Assembly (NCBI RefSeq): GCF_015234515.1
Contig: NZ_JADGMY010000037.1
Coordinates: forward strand, 1-64,000
Direction of reading: 5' to 3'
Source of the DNA: Cellulomonas sp.
GTDB lineage: Bacteria > Actinomycetota > Actinomycetes > Actinomycetales > Cellulomonadaceae
Length of the DNA stretch: 64,000 nucleotides
Positions within the stretch are counted from its first letter, which is position 1. Each line of letters starts with the position of its first letter. The position numbers were made by a program, and so were the translations under genes. The notes beneath the pieces were generated by a model. That model ran no database searches, had not been told where the DNA came from, and worked only from the letters and a program-made list of their open reading frames with translations. Shown here in pieces: positions 44,974-57,454 of this stretch.

Positions 44974-45367
44974 CGAGGGCGAGCAGCGCCTCGGCATAGG
45001 CGTCCGCCGCGTCGTCGGCGGTGAAGACGCGCTCCGGGCCGCCGGCGACCTCCACGAGCACCTGGTACCGCCCGTCGGTCGACCGGGCGAGGCTGCGGAA
45101 GGTGCCCCCGAGCAGCTCACGCATCTGGTCCTCGCGCGGCAGCCAGAGCGCGTCCTCCTGGCGCACGGAGTCCAGCGCCCACTCGGTGGTGCCGTTGAAC
45201 CCGAGGACGGTCCCGGTCGAGTACTCGTGGGCCTCGACGACCATCTCGGAGATCGTGAAGACCTCGCCCCCCATGTCGGCACCGCGGATCACGAACCGGT
45301 CACCGGCTCGAGGGTGCCACTGCAGCCCGGCGGCCTCGAGGGCCACGGCGTTGTCCGTCGACAGCAT
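44945..45367 (-). CDS. Conserved actinobacterial hypothetical protein
   Basis: 140-aa soluble acidic protein. Recognisable block: AAGLQWHPRAGDRFVIRGADMGGEVFTISEMVVEAH, then GFNGTTEWALDSVRQEDALWLPREDQMRELLGGTFRSL near residues 57-94. This block recurs in many actinobacterial proteins, some labelled pilus assembly protein CpaE without good evidence; I would not adopt that name. ATG 45367 lies 6 nt after a GATACT hexamer. Convergent 29-bp overlap with the preceding gene. Confidence 0.7.
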   Translation of the reverse strand: MLSTDNAVALEAAGLQWHPRAGDRFVIRGADMGGEVFTISEMVVEAHEYSTGTVLGFNGTTEWALDSVRQEDALWLPREDQMRELLGGTFRSLARSTDGRYQVLVEVAGGPERVFTADDAADAYAEALLALVSAATSQVG

Positions 45368-45585
45368 GGGACCAGTATCGAGGGTGCGCGTGCGATCGGC
45401 CGCCCGGACGTGCACCGTGGGCGCGGCTAGTCAGCAGACTCCCCAAGCCTCTCGATTCTCCTGACTGCCGGTGCGCCCCGCGTTCTCCCTCTCGCCGGCA
45501 CGCGTAGTGATCTGAGTCGCATCAGTTCGGGTGAAACGGCTCGCAGAGTGAGCTACTACCAGGTCGCACGGGTATGGTCCGGGCT

Positions 45586-45783
45586 ATGGCCCTCCTCGAC
45601 ACCATGTGCCTCGATGTTCGCGAAGTTCGCGTACGCGTTGCGGATGGCGCTGCCGCGGACGGTCTCACCGACTGGGAGCGCGTCGAACTAGCGCGCCGGT
45701 ACCGCCGCTCGATGGTTGCGAGCGAGCAGGAATTGTCTGACGTGGCCGAGTGGCTTCGCCGGAAGCGTGCTGCGCTGGTCTAG
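45586..45783 (+). CDS. Small helical protein preceding a GNAT gene
   Basis: 65-aa protein of unknown family. The N-terminus is LDTMCLDVREVRVRVAD; the rest is predicted helical (TDWERVELARRYRRSMVASEQELSDVAEWLRRKRAAL). It overlaps the following GNAT gene by 17 bases. Both sit in a clearly lower-GC segment, which suggests joint acquisition. The start ATG 45586 follows TATGGT by 7 nt; an ATG at 45574 lies inside that hexamer. The small-protein-plus-GNAT layout recalls toxin-antitoxin pairs, but no ribbon-helix-helix motif is evident. Confidence 0.55.
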   Translation: MALLDTMCLDVREVRVRVADGAAADGLTDWERVELARRYRRSMVASEQELSDVAEWLRRKRAALV

Positions 45784-46255
45784 CGCGCGGGCCGAGCACA
45801 AGGTTGCGCTGACTCAGTTCATCTGTACGGACCCGGCGAAGAAGCAGTACGAGAAGCACCGCGGCAAGCATCACCCGAAACCGTGGGAACTCGAAGTGCA
45901 GAGTCACCTGCGCGGTCTACGGGTCCCCGTGTCGGCGGACGAGGCGCTTCTGCTTGGCTTCGACGGCGAGGGTCTCGCCGCCACGGCTCATTTCGGGCTG
46001 GACGACACCAACCAGCAGTTCATGATCTGGGCCGTCGCCTGTGCACAGCGGACCCGGGGGCAGCACCTCGGTCGCGAGGCTCTGACTGTCGCGTTGGATC
46101 TGATGAGCCGCACGAAGGCCCGCTACGAGTTGGATTGTGGCGTGTTCACGCACGTCGACCCGCGCAACGTGGCGAGCAGGAAGATGTGCGTCGACGCCGG
46201 TTTCGAGTTCCTCGGAACGTATGAGGGGTACGAGTCATACGTTCGTGACCTCTGA
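45767..46255 (+). CDS. GNAT acetyltransferase in low-GC islet
   Basis: 162-aa GNAT protein. The opening ALTQFICTDPAKKQYEKHR, then WELEVQSHLRGLRVPVSADEALLLGFDGEGLAATAHFG; the acetyl-CoA loop is ACAQRTRGQHLGREALTVALDLM near residues 95-117, and the C-terminal MCVDAGFEFLGTYEGYESYV closes the fold. GC is about 58-60%, against about 75% around it. The GTG start at 45767 overlaps the small upstream gene; a TTG at 45716 is an alternative. The substrate is unknown. Confidence 0.75.
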   Translation: MLRWSSARAEHKVALTQFICTDPAKKQYEKHRGKHHPKPWELEVQSHLRGLRVPVSADEALLLGFDGEGLAATAHFGLDDTNQQFMIWAVACAQRTRGQHLGREALTVALDLMSRTKARYELDCGVFTHVDPRNVASRKMCVDAGFEFLGTYEGYESYVRDL

Positions 46256-46293
46256 TCCGCGCGGCAGACGCGACGCACGGCCGCTAGTCGGGC

Positions 46294-46665
46294 CTACAGC
46301 GATCCTTCGACGCGGTCCACGTCGTCGCCATCCACGTTCAGGATCGCGTGCCAGCTTCCGGCGCGGATGCTTCCTAGGGCTTCGAGCGGGAAGACGATCG
46401 TGTGAGTGTTGCCAATCCGCTGTGGAGTGACGTTCGGCCCTGCGGCGTACTGCATGGGAGAAACGTGGTCGGACCAGAAGGTCGCGATGAGTCTGCTGTC
46501 GAGGAGCTTGAAGCCGATCTGCCGGACATCGTCACCTGCTTCACTCACGAAGGTGGTGGAGTACAGCACGGCGCCACGGGTTGGTTCGGTGCCCTCGGTC
46601 GTGTACGTGAGCACGACGTCGTTGAGGCGGACCTTAACGCTGGCGTCAGTCAGGCGGTACGTCAT
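46294..46665 (-). CDS. Hypothetical protein in low-GC islet
   Basis: 123-aa protein, mostly beta by appearance (VKVRLNDVVLTYTTEG, AVLYSTTFVSEAGDDVRQIGFKLLD, NTHTIVFPLEALGSIRAGSWHAILNVDGDDV). I do not recognise the family. Codon use and GC match the neighbouring GNAT gene rather than the genome, so it is probably of the same foreign origin. It is convergent with the GNAT gene. Confidence 0.5.
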   Translation of the reverse strand: MTYRLTDASVKVRLNDVVLTYTTEGTEPTRGAVLYSTTFVSEAGDDVRQIGFKLLDSRLIATFWSDHVSPMQYAAGPNVTPQRIGNTHTIVFPLEALGSIRAGSWHAILNVDGDDVDRVEGSL

Positions 46666-46746
46666 GCAGTTACGGTCTCAGGAGTGCGCGGGTCGGTGGC
46701 TCCGACACGCTGCGACGGGCGACGGGCTGGCCTGACGAGCAGGGCT

Positions 46747-51020
<4,274 letters not shown>

Positions 51021-51024
<4 letters not shown>

Positions 51025-52040
51025 GCCTCGGCCCGTTCGGCGACGATGCCCGCGGCCCGCACGAGCCCGGCGAGCGCGCCACGCGCACCGTCGGGGGTGG
51101 CACCCTCGGGCGGCGCCCCGGCGAGGAGCACCACGTCCCGCAGGCCGCCGGCGGGCAGACCCACCGTGCGCCACGGTCGCAGCAGGACGTCGGCCTGGCC
51201 GGCGACGTCCGGACCGGCGCACTGCGACGACGCCTGCGACGGCAGCTCCGCCCAGAGCACCTTGCCGGCCTCGACGACCCCCGCGACCTCCTCCCAACCG
51301 CGTTCGCCGATGCCGCCGACCGCGAGCGCGGCGGCGTCCACCGACGACGCGCGCACGGCCGCGAGCGCGGACCAGGCGCTGCCGCCGTGCACCGCGACCG
51401 TGGACGCCCCGGCGGCACGCACGGTGTCCGCGAGCGCGCTGAGGCCCTCGGCGACGACCGGTCCCGGTACCCGTCGCAGCGGCGCGCGGCCCGAGAACCC
51501 CGGGACGGCGCCCGCCAGCACGGGCGCGAGCAGCGGCTCGCGCAGCAGCACGCGCACGTCGGCACCGGGCACCACGCGCCGCAGGTCCGCGACCCGTGCG
51601 GCGATCCCCTCGCTGCTCGACACGACGACGTCCCGCAGCGCGCCGGGGTCGGAGAGGATCTTGTCGCCCCGCGCCAGGTAGACGTCCGCCGCGAGCGTGA
51701 ACGGCCCCAGGACCGGCAGCACGAAGCCGCCGGCGTAGCCGTGGGCGGCCACCGCGAGCGCGTCGAGGTCCTCGCGCGCGAAGGCCCGGGCCCGCTCGAG
51801 GTCGCGCCCCGGCCGGTCGGCGAGCTTCCACCCGTGCGGCCCGAGCTCCGAGGGCAGGTCGGTGAGCAGCGCGATCGCGGCGCCGGTGGCGTCGCCCCAC
51901 GGTCCGCGCGCCGGCAGCAGCACGGCGAACGGCAGACCGTCGACCTCGTCCGGGGTGTCCACCAGGTCGCCGACGACCGTGGTCGCGGCCTCGAGCGCGT
52001 CGGTCCCGGGCCAGGGGCCGATACCGCTGACGGCGGTCAC
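51021..52040 (-). CDS. MetE/UROD-fold methionine synthase-like protein
   Basis: 339-aa protein related to the C-terminal (beta/alpha)8 domain of cobalamin-independent methionine synthase. Opening [22 protein letters not shown], then [50 protein letters not shown]. The zinc-binding His/Cys set of true MetE is not clearly complete: one Cys lies in SQCAGPDV. A catalytic role in methionine synthesis is therefore doubtful. GTG 52040 overlaps the mnmA stop (GTGA). A gene of this kind next to mnmA recurs in actinobacteria, suggesting a link to sulfur transfer. Confidence 0.72.
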
Positions 52041-53158
52041 GCGCCGGCCTCCGCTGCAGCCACGAGGTCCGCGGCGGTACGCGTCGCCGCGACGGTCGCC
52101 TGGCCGAGGACCCGCGTGCCGTCGTAGAGCACGAGCGACTGCCCGGCGGCCACGCCGCGCAGCCCGGTGCCGGCGACGTCGACCGTGACGGTCGCCCCGT
52201 CGGCATCCAGCACGCGGGCGGGGACGTCGGCGCCGTGCGCACGGACCTGCACCGTGCACACCGAGCCGACCGCCGGGACGTCCCCGAACCACACGGCGGC
52301 GTCCCCGCTGACCTGCGCGACGTCCAGGGACTGCGCCGGACCGACCACGACGCGCCGCTGCACGGGCTCGATCGCGAGCACGTACCGGGGGCGGCCGTCG
52401 GCGGCCGGGCGGCCGAGTGCGAGCCCACGACGCTGCCCGACCGTGTACGCGTACGCCCCGTCGTGCGTCCCCAGGACCTCGCCCTGCTCGTCGACGATCT
52501 CGCCGGGCTGCTCGCCCAGCGCGCGGCGCAGGAAGCCCTGGGTGTCGCCGTCGGCGACGAAGCAGATGTCGTACGAGTCGGGCTTGGCGGCGACCGACAG
52601 TCCGCGGGCGACCGCCTCGGCGCGAACCTCGGACTTCGAGGCCACGTCACCCAGCGGGAAGACGGCGCGTGCCAGGCGCTCGGGCCCCATGACGGCGAGC
52701 ACGTACGACTGGTCCTTGGCCGCGTCGGCCGCGCGGTGCAGCTCCCGCACGCCGCCGGGGCCGTCGACGACCCGCGCGTAGTGGCCGGTGCACACCGCGT
52801 CGAACCCCAGCGCGAGCGCCTTGTCGAGCAGGGCCGCGAACTTCACGTGCTCGTTGCACCGCACGCACGGGTTCGGGGTGCGGCCCGCCGCGTACTCCGC
52901 GAGGAAGTCCGCGACGACCGTCTTCTCGAACCGCTCCGACATGTCCCACACGTAGTACGGGATGCCGAGCACGTCGGCCGCACGGCGCGCGTCGGACGCG
53001 TCCTCGATCGAGCAGCAGCCGCGCGAGCCGGTGCGCTCCTGCGCCGGGGTGCGCGACAGCGCCATGTGCACGCCGACGACGTCGTGGCCCGCGTCCACGG
53101 CGCGCGCGGCCGCGACCGCCGAGTCGACGCCGCCGGACATCGCCGCGAGCACGCGCAT
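52037..53158 (-). CDS. mnmA: tRNA-specific 2-thiouridylase
   Basis: 373-aa MnmA that thiolates U34 of Lys, Glu and Gln tRNAs. N-terminal PP-loop [17 protein letters not shown] at residues 5-21. Catalytic cysteines sit in [14 protein letters not shown] near residue 99 and [13 protein letters not shown] near residue 192; the CTGHYARV block lies near 120. C-terminal beta-barrel tRNA-binding domain. ATG 53158 overlaps the stop of the cysteine desulfurase gene (TGATG), so sulfur donor and thiolase are made together. Confidence 0.95.
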   Translation of the reverse strand: MRVLAAMSGGVDSAVAAARAVDAGHDVVGVHMALSRTPAQERTGSRGCCSIEDASDARRAADVLGIPYYVWDMSERFEKTVVADFLAEYAAGRTPNPCVRCNEHVKFAALLDKALALGFDAVCTGHYARVVDGPGGVRELHRAADAAKDQSYVLAVMGPERLARAVFPLGDVASKSEVRAEAVARGLSVAAKPDSYDICFVADGDTQGFLRRALGEQPGEIVDEQGEVLGTHDGAYAYTVGQRRGLALGRPAADGRPRYVLAIEPVQRRVVVGPAQSLDVAQVSGDAAVWFGDVPAVGSVCTVQVRAHGADVPARVLDADGATVTVDVAGTGLRGVAAGQSLVLYDGTRVLGQATVAATRTAADLVAAAEAGA

Positions 53159-54363
53159 CAGGCACCCACCAGCGACGTCAGCCCGGCCGCACGGGCACGC
53201 TCGACGGCACCCGGCAGCGCGGCGAGCGCGGAGTCGACGTCGTCCGCGGTGGACGTGGGACCGAACGAGAACCGCAGGGCACCGCGTGCGTCGTCCTCCC
53301 CCACGCCCATGGCGAGCAGCACGTGGGACGGGCGGGGCACGCCCGCCTGGCAGGCCGAGCCCGTCGAGACCTCGACGCCCGCGGCATCCAGCAGGTACAG
53401 CAGCGAGTCGCCCTCGCAGCCCGCGAACGTCACGTGCGCATTGCCGGGCAGGCGACGGGCCGGGTCGGCGGGACCGCGCAGCGTCGCACCCGGCACCTCC
53501 GCCAGGACCCGCCGCACGAGGTCGTCGCGCAGCGCACCGACGCGCGCGGCGTGGGCCTCGCGCTCGGCGACGGCCTCGTCCACGGCCGCGGCGAACGCCG
53601 CCAGCAGCGCCGGGTCCAGCGTCCCGGACCGCACGCCGCGCTCCTGACCGCCGCCGTGCAGCACGGGCGTCAGCTCCAGGCCCCGCCGGACCAGTAGCGC
53701 GCCCGTCGAGCCGGGGCCCCCGACCTTGTGGCCGCTGAGGGTCAGCGCGTCCAGCCCGGACGCGTCCAGGTCGACCGGCACCTGCCCGACCGCCTGCACC
53801 GCGTCCGCGTGGACCGGCACGCCGTACCGGTGCGCCAGGGCCACCACGTCGTCCAGGGGCTGCAGCGCCCCGACCTCGTTGTTGGCCCACATCACCGACA
53901 CGAGCGCCACCGTGTCGCCGTGCGCCTCGAGCTCGGCACGCAGCGCGTCGACCTCGACGACCCCGTCGCCGTCGACGGGCAGCAGCACGAGCTCGGCACC
54001 CGCGTGCTCCGCCAGCCAGAACGCCGGGTCCAGCACCGCGTGGTGCTCGACCGCGGACACGACCACGCGACGACGGGCCGTGTCACCCGTCCGACGCGCC
54101 CAGAACAGGCCCTTGACCGCGAGGTTGTCGGCCTCGGTGCCACCGGCCGTCCACACGACCTCGCTCGGTCGCGCACCCACCGCGGCGGCGAGCCGCTCGC
54201 GCGCCTCCTCGACCGTGCGGCGCGCCGCACGACCCGCGGTGTGCAGCGACGAGGGGTTGCCGGTGTGCGCGAGCGCCGCCGTCAGCGCGGAGAGCGCCGC
54301 GGGGCGCATCGGCGTGGTCGCCGCATGGTCGAGGTAGACCGCACGGGGGCGGGGAGCACTCAC
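53158..54363 (-). CDS. Cysteine desulfurase (NifS/IscS group)
   Basis: 401-aa class V PLP enzyme that releases sulfur from cysteine. [15 protein letters not shown] at residues 10-24; the HAVQ-type [17 protein letters not shown] near residue 184; the PLP lysine in [11 protein letters not shown] near 208; and the catalytic persulfide Cys in STGSACQAG near 338, in the longer-loop IscS style. Position directly upstream of mnmA points to tRNA thiolation as its main client. GTG 54363 lies 6 nt after TAGACT. Confidence 0.94.
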   Translation of the reverse strand: MSAPRPRAVYLDHAATTPMRPAALSALTAALAHTGNPSSLHTAGRAARRTVEEARERLAAAVGARPSEVVWTAGGTEADNLAVKGLFWARRTGDTARRRVVVSAVEHHAVLDPAFWLAEHAGAELVLLPVDGDGVVEVDALRAELEAHGDTVALVSVMWANNEVGALQPLDDVVALAHRYGVPVHADAVQAVGQVPVDLDASGLDALTLSGHKVGGPGSTGALLVRRGLELTPVLHGGGQERGVRSGTLDPALLAAFAAAVDEAVAEREAHAARVGALRDDLVRRVLAEVPGATLRGPADPARRLPGNAHVTFAGCEGDSLLYLLDAAGVEVSTGSACQAGVPRPSHVLLAMGVGEDDARGALRFSFGPTSTADDVDSALAALPGAVERARAAGLTSLVGA

Positions 54364-54369
54364 TCCCCC

Positions 54370-54375
54370 AGTCTA
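54370..54375 (-). promoter_or_regulatory. -10 hexamer of the cysteine desulfurase-mnmA transcript
   Basis: TAGACT on the minus strand, 6 nt before GTG 54363. It is likely the promoter of the overlapping nifS-mnmA-metE-like-membrane protein set. Confidence 0.55.
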
Positions 54376-54493
54376 CGAACGCGTCCAGCTCGCGACGCCC
54401 CGCACCTCATCCACCGGCTCCCGCCACGTCCCCTGCGCACCGTGACCGACCATGCTGGGGTCCAGGACGCCCGGTTGCTGGCAGGATGGGCGC

Positions 54494-55486
54494 GTGAGTG
54501 CCGACGACGTCATGGCGCTGCCGCTCGCCTTCGGCGGACAGCGGCTCGACTGGCGTGACCTACCGCGGGCGGTGCGCGAGCGCATCGAGACGCTGGCTGG
54601 CGCCCGCGTGACGGCCGAGATGTCCGCGACCAGCGGCTTCTCCCCCGGGTTCTGCGCCGTGCTCGAGCTGACCGACGGGCGCGCGGTGTTCGTCAAGGCC
54701 GTGTCCTCCGACCAGAACCCGCACTCCCCGGAGCTCGCGCGCGCCGAGATCCGGGCGTCGCGCGCGCTGCCGCCGCAGGTTCCCGCGCCGTCGCTGCGCT
54801 GGTGGGACGACGACGGCGACTGGGTGCTGCTCGGTTTCGACGCGGTCCACGGCCGCTCCCCCGAGCTCCCGTGGCGTGCGGACGACCTGGCGCTCGTGCT
54901 CGCGGCGCTCGACGACCTGGCCCGGTGCACGCCGACGCCGGGGCACGACCTGCCGCGCACGGAGGACCTCCTGCGCGACGACTTCACCGGCTGGCGCAGG
55001 ATGCAGCAGACCACGGCCGCGCAGCGCGAGCGCGTCGCCGGGCTGGTCGACGAGCCCGGCCGGTGGGCGGCGGAGCACCTCGACGACCTGGCCCGGTGGG
55101 AGCAGGACGCGCTGCGCGTCGTGGCGGGCGACACGCTCGTCCACGGGGACCTGCGCGCCGACAACGTCATGATCGAGGACGGTCACGACCGCGTGTGGTT
55201 GATCGACTGGCCGCACGCGAGCGTGGGCGCACCGTGGATCGACCTCGCCTTCATGCTGCCGAGCGTGGCCCTGCAGGGTGGCGCGGGCGACCCGGCGTGG
55301 CTGTTCTCCCGCAGCGAGGCGTCGCAGGGCGTGAGCACGGACGACCTGCGCGCCGCGCTCGCCGGACTCGCCGGGTACTTCGCGTGGTCGTCCGGTCAGC
55401 CTGCGCCGCCCGGGATCCCCAACCTGCGGGCCTTCCAGGCGGCCCAGGCCGGCGCGACGCTGCGCTGGCTCCGCGACCTGAGCTGA
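54494..55486 (+). CDS. Aminoglycoside phosphotransferase-family kinase
   Basis: 330-aa APH/choline-kinase-fold protein. ATP-site start SGFSPGFCAVLELTDGRAVFVKAVS near residues 47-71; catalytic loop LVHGDLRADNVMIEDG near 215; metal-binding VWLIDWPHASVGAPWIDLAFM near 234. Such proteins phosphorylate small molecules; aminoglycoside resistance should not be assumed. GTG 54494 is 6 nt after CAGGAT, and no Shine-Dalgarno sequence is visible. It is divergent from the cysteine desulfurase gene. Confidence 0.86.
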   Translation: MSADDVMALPLAFGGQRLDWRDLPRAVRERIETLAGARVTAEMSATSGFSPGFCAVLELTDGRAVFVKAVSSDQNPHSPELARAEIRASRALPPQVPAPSLRWWDDDGDWVLLGFDAVHGRSPELPWRADDLALVLAALDDLARCTPTPGHDLPRTEDLLRDDFTGWRRMQQTTAAQRERVAGLVDEPGRWAAEHLDDLARWEQDALRVVAGDTLVHGDLRADNVMIEDGHDRVWLIDWPHASVGAPWIDLAFMLPSVALQGGAGDPAWLFSRSEASQGVSTDDLRAALAGLAGYFAWSSGQPAPPGIPNLRAFQAAQAGATLRWLRDLS

Positions 55487-55525
55487 CCCGCTCGTCCGTC
55501 CCCGACGCCGACGGCCCCGCGGGGC

Positions 55526-56506
55526 TCAGCCCTGCAGCCTGCGCAGCTCGGCGGCGGCCTGCGGCAGCACCGAGAAGAGGTCCCCGACGATCCCGAAGTC
55601 CGCGATCTCGAAGATCGGCGCGTCCGGGTCGGAGTTGACCGCCACGATCGTGCCCGAGGCCTGCATGCCGCCGCGGTGGTGGACCGCTCCGGACACGCCG
55701 GCGCCCACGTAGAGCCGCGGTGACACGGTCACGCCGGTCTGCCCGATCTGCGCGTCGTGACCGATCCAGCCCTCGTCGGTCGCGACGCGCGTCGCGCCGA
55801 CCGCCCCGCCCAGCACGTCCGCGAGCTCCTCGACGGCCGTGAAGTCACCCTCGGTACCGCGCCCACCGACGACCACGACGTTCGCGGAGCCGAGGTCCGG
55901 GCGGCCGGACGCGGCGTGCTCCGTCCGCTCCACGAGCCGCACGCGGGTCGAACCGGCACGGACCTCGACGGGGAGGTCGACGACCTGCGGGGACGACGAC
56001 GAGGCGGCGTCCTGCGCCGGCACCGCGTTGGCCTTGACCGTGACGATCGCGCTCGGGGCGGTGACGGCGCACCGCGTCGTCCAGGTGCCGGCCAGCACGG
56101 TCTTGTGCGCGACGACGTTCCCGTCCTGCACCGTCAGCCCGTCGGCGTCCGTCACGACCCCCGCACCGGTGCGCACCGCGAGCCGCGCCGCCGCCTCCTT
56201 GTTCTCGAACGAGGACACGAGCAGCAGCACCGACGCGCCCGACGCGGCCAGCGCCGCCTCCAGCCCGTCCGCGAGGACCGCCGACAGGTGGACGTCGCCA
56301 GCGGTGACGAGGCGGTGGACCGTCGACACGCCCTGGGCCGCGAGCACGGGCAGCGCCACGTCGAGGTCCTCGTCACCCGCCCACACGCCGTGCACGCCCG
56401 CCTCGCCCGCGATGTCACGCGCGAGGGTCAGGAGCTCACGCACCGACGGGCGCAGCGAGCCGTCCGGTGCGTGGTCGAGCAGGACGAGCACGGGGGTGAC
56501 GGTCAC
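55526..56506 (-). CDS. etfA: Electron transfer flavoprotein alpha subunit
   Basis: 326-aa EtfA. The C-terminal FAD domain is complete: VVVGGRGTEGDFTAVEELADVLGGAVGATRVATDEGWIGHDAQIGQTGVTVSPRLYVGAGVSGAVHHRGGM, then SDPDAPIFEIADFGIVGDLFSVLPQ. It forms a heterodimer with EtfB and carries electrons from acyl-CoA and related dehydrogenases to a quinone oxidoreductase. GTG 56506 has GGAGG upstream; a 50-bp gap follows etfB. No dehydrogenase partner is in the window. Confidence 0.95.
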   Translation of the reverse strand: MTVTPVLVLLDHAPDGSLRPSVRELLTLARDIAGEAGVHGVWAGDEDLDVALPVLAAQGVSTVHRLVTAGDVHLSAVLADGLEAALAASGASVLLLVSSFENKEAAARLAVRTGAGVVTDADGLTVQDGNVVAHKTVLAGTWTTRCAVTAPSAIVTVKANAVPAQDAASSSSPQVVDLPVEVRAGSTRVRLVERTEHAASGRPDLGSANVVVVGGRGTEGDFTAVEELADVLGGAVGATRVATDEGWIGHDAQIGQTGVTVSPRLYVGAGVSGAVHHRGGMQASGTIVAVNSDPDAPIFEIADFGIVGDLFSVLPQAAAELRRLQG

Positions 56507-56556
56507 GACGGGTCCTCCGGGGTGGTGCGAGCAGTCGGGGTGGGTGGGGACCGGCG

Positions 56557-57351
56557 TCAGACGAGCTTGCGCTCGACGAGCCAGGCGGCCAGCCGGGTGC
56601 CGGCGTCACCGGTGTCGGTGACCAGCACGCGGTCCTCGCGCGCCGGGCGGGGAGCGGCGTCGAGCACGCGCGTGCGCGCGCCCGCAGCACCGACGGTCGC
56701 GGGGTCGACGCCGAGGTCCGCGAGCGTCCACGTGGTCACGGGCTTCTTGCGGGCGGCCATGATGCCCTTGAAGTTGGGGTACCGGGGCTCGTTGAGCCCG
56801 TCGGTGACGGACACCAGGACCGGCAGGTCCGCGGTCAGGGTCTCCGTGGCGTGGTCCAGGCGGCGCGTGACCGTCGCCGTCCGGGCGATCGGGTCGACCG
56901 TCAGGCTCGACGCGAGCGGCAGCGCCGGCAGGTCGAGCACCTCGGCGATCGCGGTCGGGAGCAACGACGTCAGCCCGTCGAGGCCCGCCATCCCCGTGAC
57001 GACCACGTCGACCGGCGCGTCGGCGGACAGGCGCCGCACGGCCGCCGCGAGGACCGTCGCCGTGCCGATCGCGTCGGCACCGGCGATGTCGTCGTCGAGG
57101 ACGTGCACGGCCTCGTCGGCGCCCATCTGCAGGCCCTTGCGGACGGCGTCGACGGCGTCGTCGGGTCCGACGGTCAGCACGACCACCTGCCCGTCGTGCT
57201 CCTCCGCGAGCGCCAGCGCGGCCTCGACGGCGTTCTCGTCGAGCTCGTTCAGGGTGCCGTCACCGCCGTCGCGCACGACGCGCCCGTCGGGACCGAGCTG
57301 CCGGTCGGACTGGATGTCGGGCACGAACTTCACACAGACGACGATCCTCAC
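56557..57351 (-). CDS. etfB: Electron transfer flavoprotein beta subunit
   Basis: 264-aa EtfB. Start RIVVCVKFVPDIQSDRQLGPDG; NELDENAVEAALALAEEH near residue 35; the AMP-binding VTGMAGLDGLTSLLPTAIAEVLDLP near residues 118-142; DLPVLVSVTDGLNEPRYPNFKGIMAARKKPV near 175. GTG 57351 follows TAACGT by 7 nt; the longer frame upstream overlaps the glgX promoter and gene. First gene of etfBA. Confidence 0.95.
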   Translation of the reverse strand: MRIVVCVKFVPDIQSDRQLGPDGRVVRDGGDGTLNELDENAVEAALALAEEHDGQVVVLTVGPDDAVDAVRKGLQMGADEAVHVLDDDIAGADAIGTATVLAAAVRRLSADAPVDVVVTGMAGLDGLTSLLPTAIAEVLDLPALPLASSLTVDPIARTATVTRRLDHATETLTADLPVLVSVTDGLNEPRYPNFKGIMAARKKPVTTWTLADLGVDPATVGAAGARTRVLDAAPRPAREDRVLVTDTGDAGTRLAAWLVERKLV

Positions 57352-57442
57352 CCGGGGAACGTTACCGCCCGCACCCCCGGCCCTCGCCTCCGGTGTTCGC
57401 CTGGTGGAAGCACCCGGGACACGCCTCGGACCCGCGCCCTGG

Positions 57443-57448
57443 CACGAT
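57443..57448 (+). promoter_or_regulatory. -10-like hexamer of leaderless glgX
   Basis: CACGAT ends 6 nt before GTG 57455. The 6-nt spacer GGGCGC is identical to that before the phosphotransferase gene at 54494. Confidence 0.45.
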
Positions 57449-57454
57449 GGGCGC

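Noticed and set aside
44945-45367. Pilus assembly protein CpaE
   Set aside because: The name is used for similar proteins, but the sequence lacks the ATPase motifs of CpaE.
45368-45585. tRNA gene or attachment site at the border of the low-GC islet
   Set aside because: No cloverleaf or integrase was found. The 218-bp gap holds only the hexamer promoters and unremarkable sequence.
54494-55486. Aminoglycoside resistance gene
   Set aside because: Only the broad kinase fold is supported. Solitary members of this fold usually act on other small molecules.
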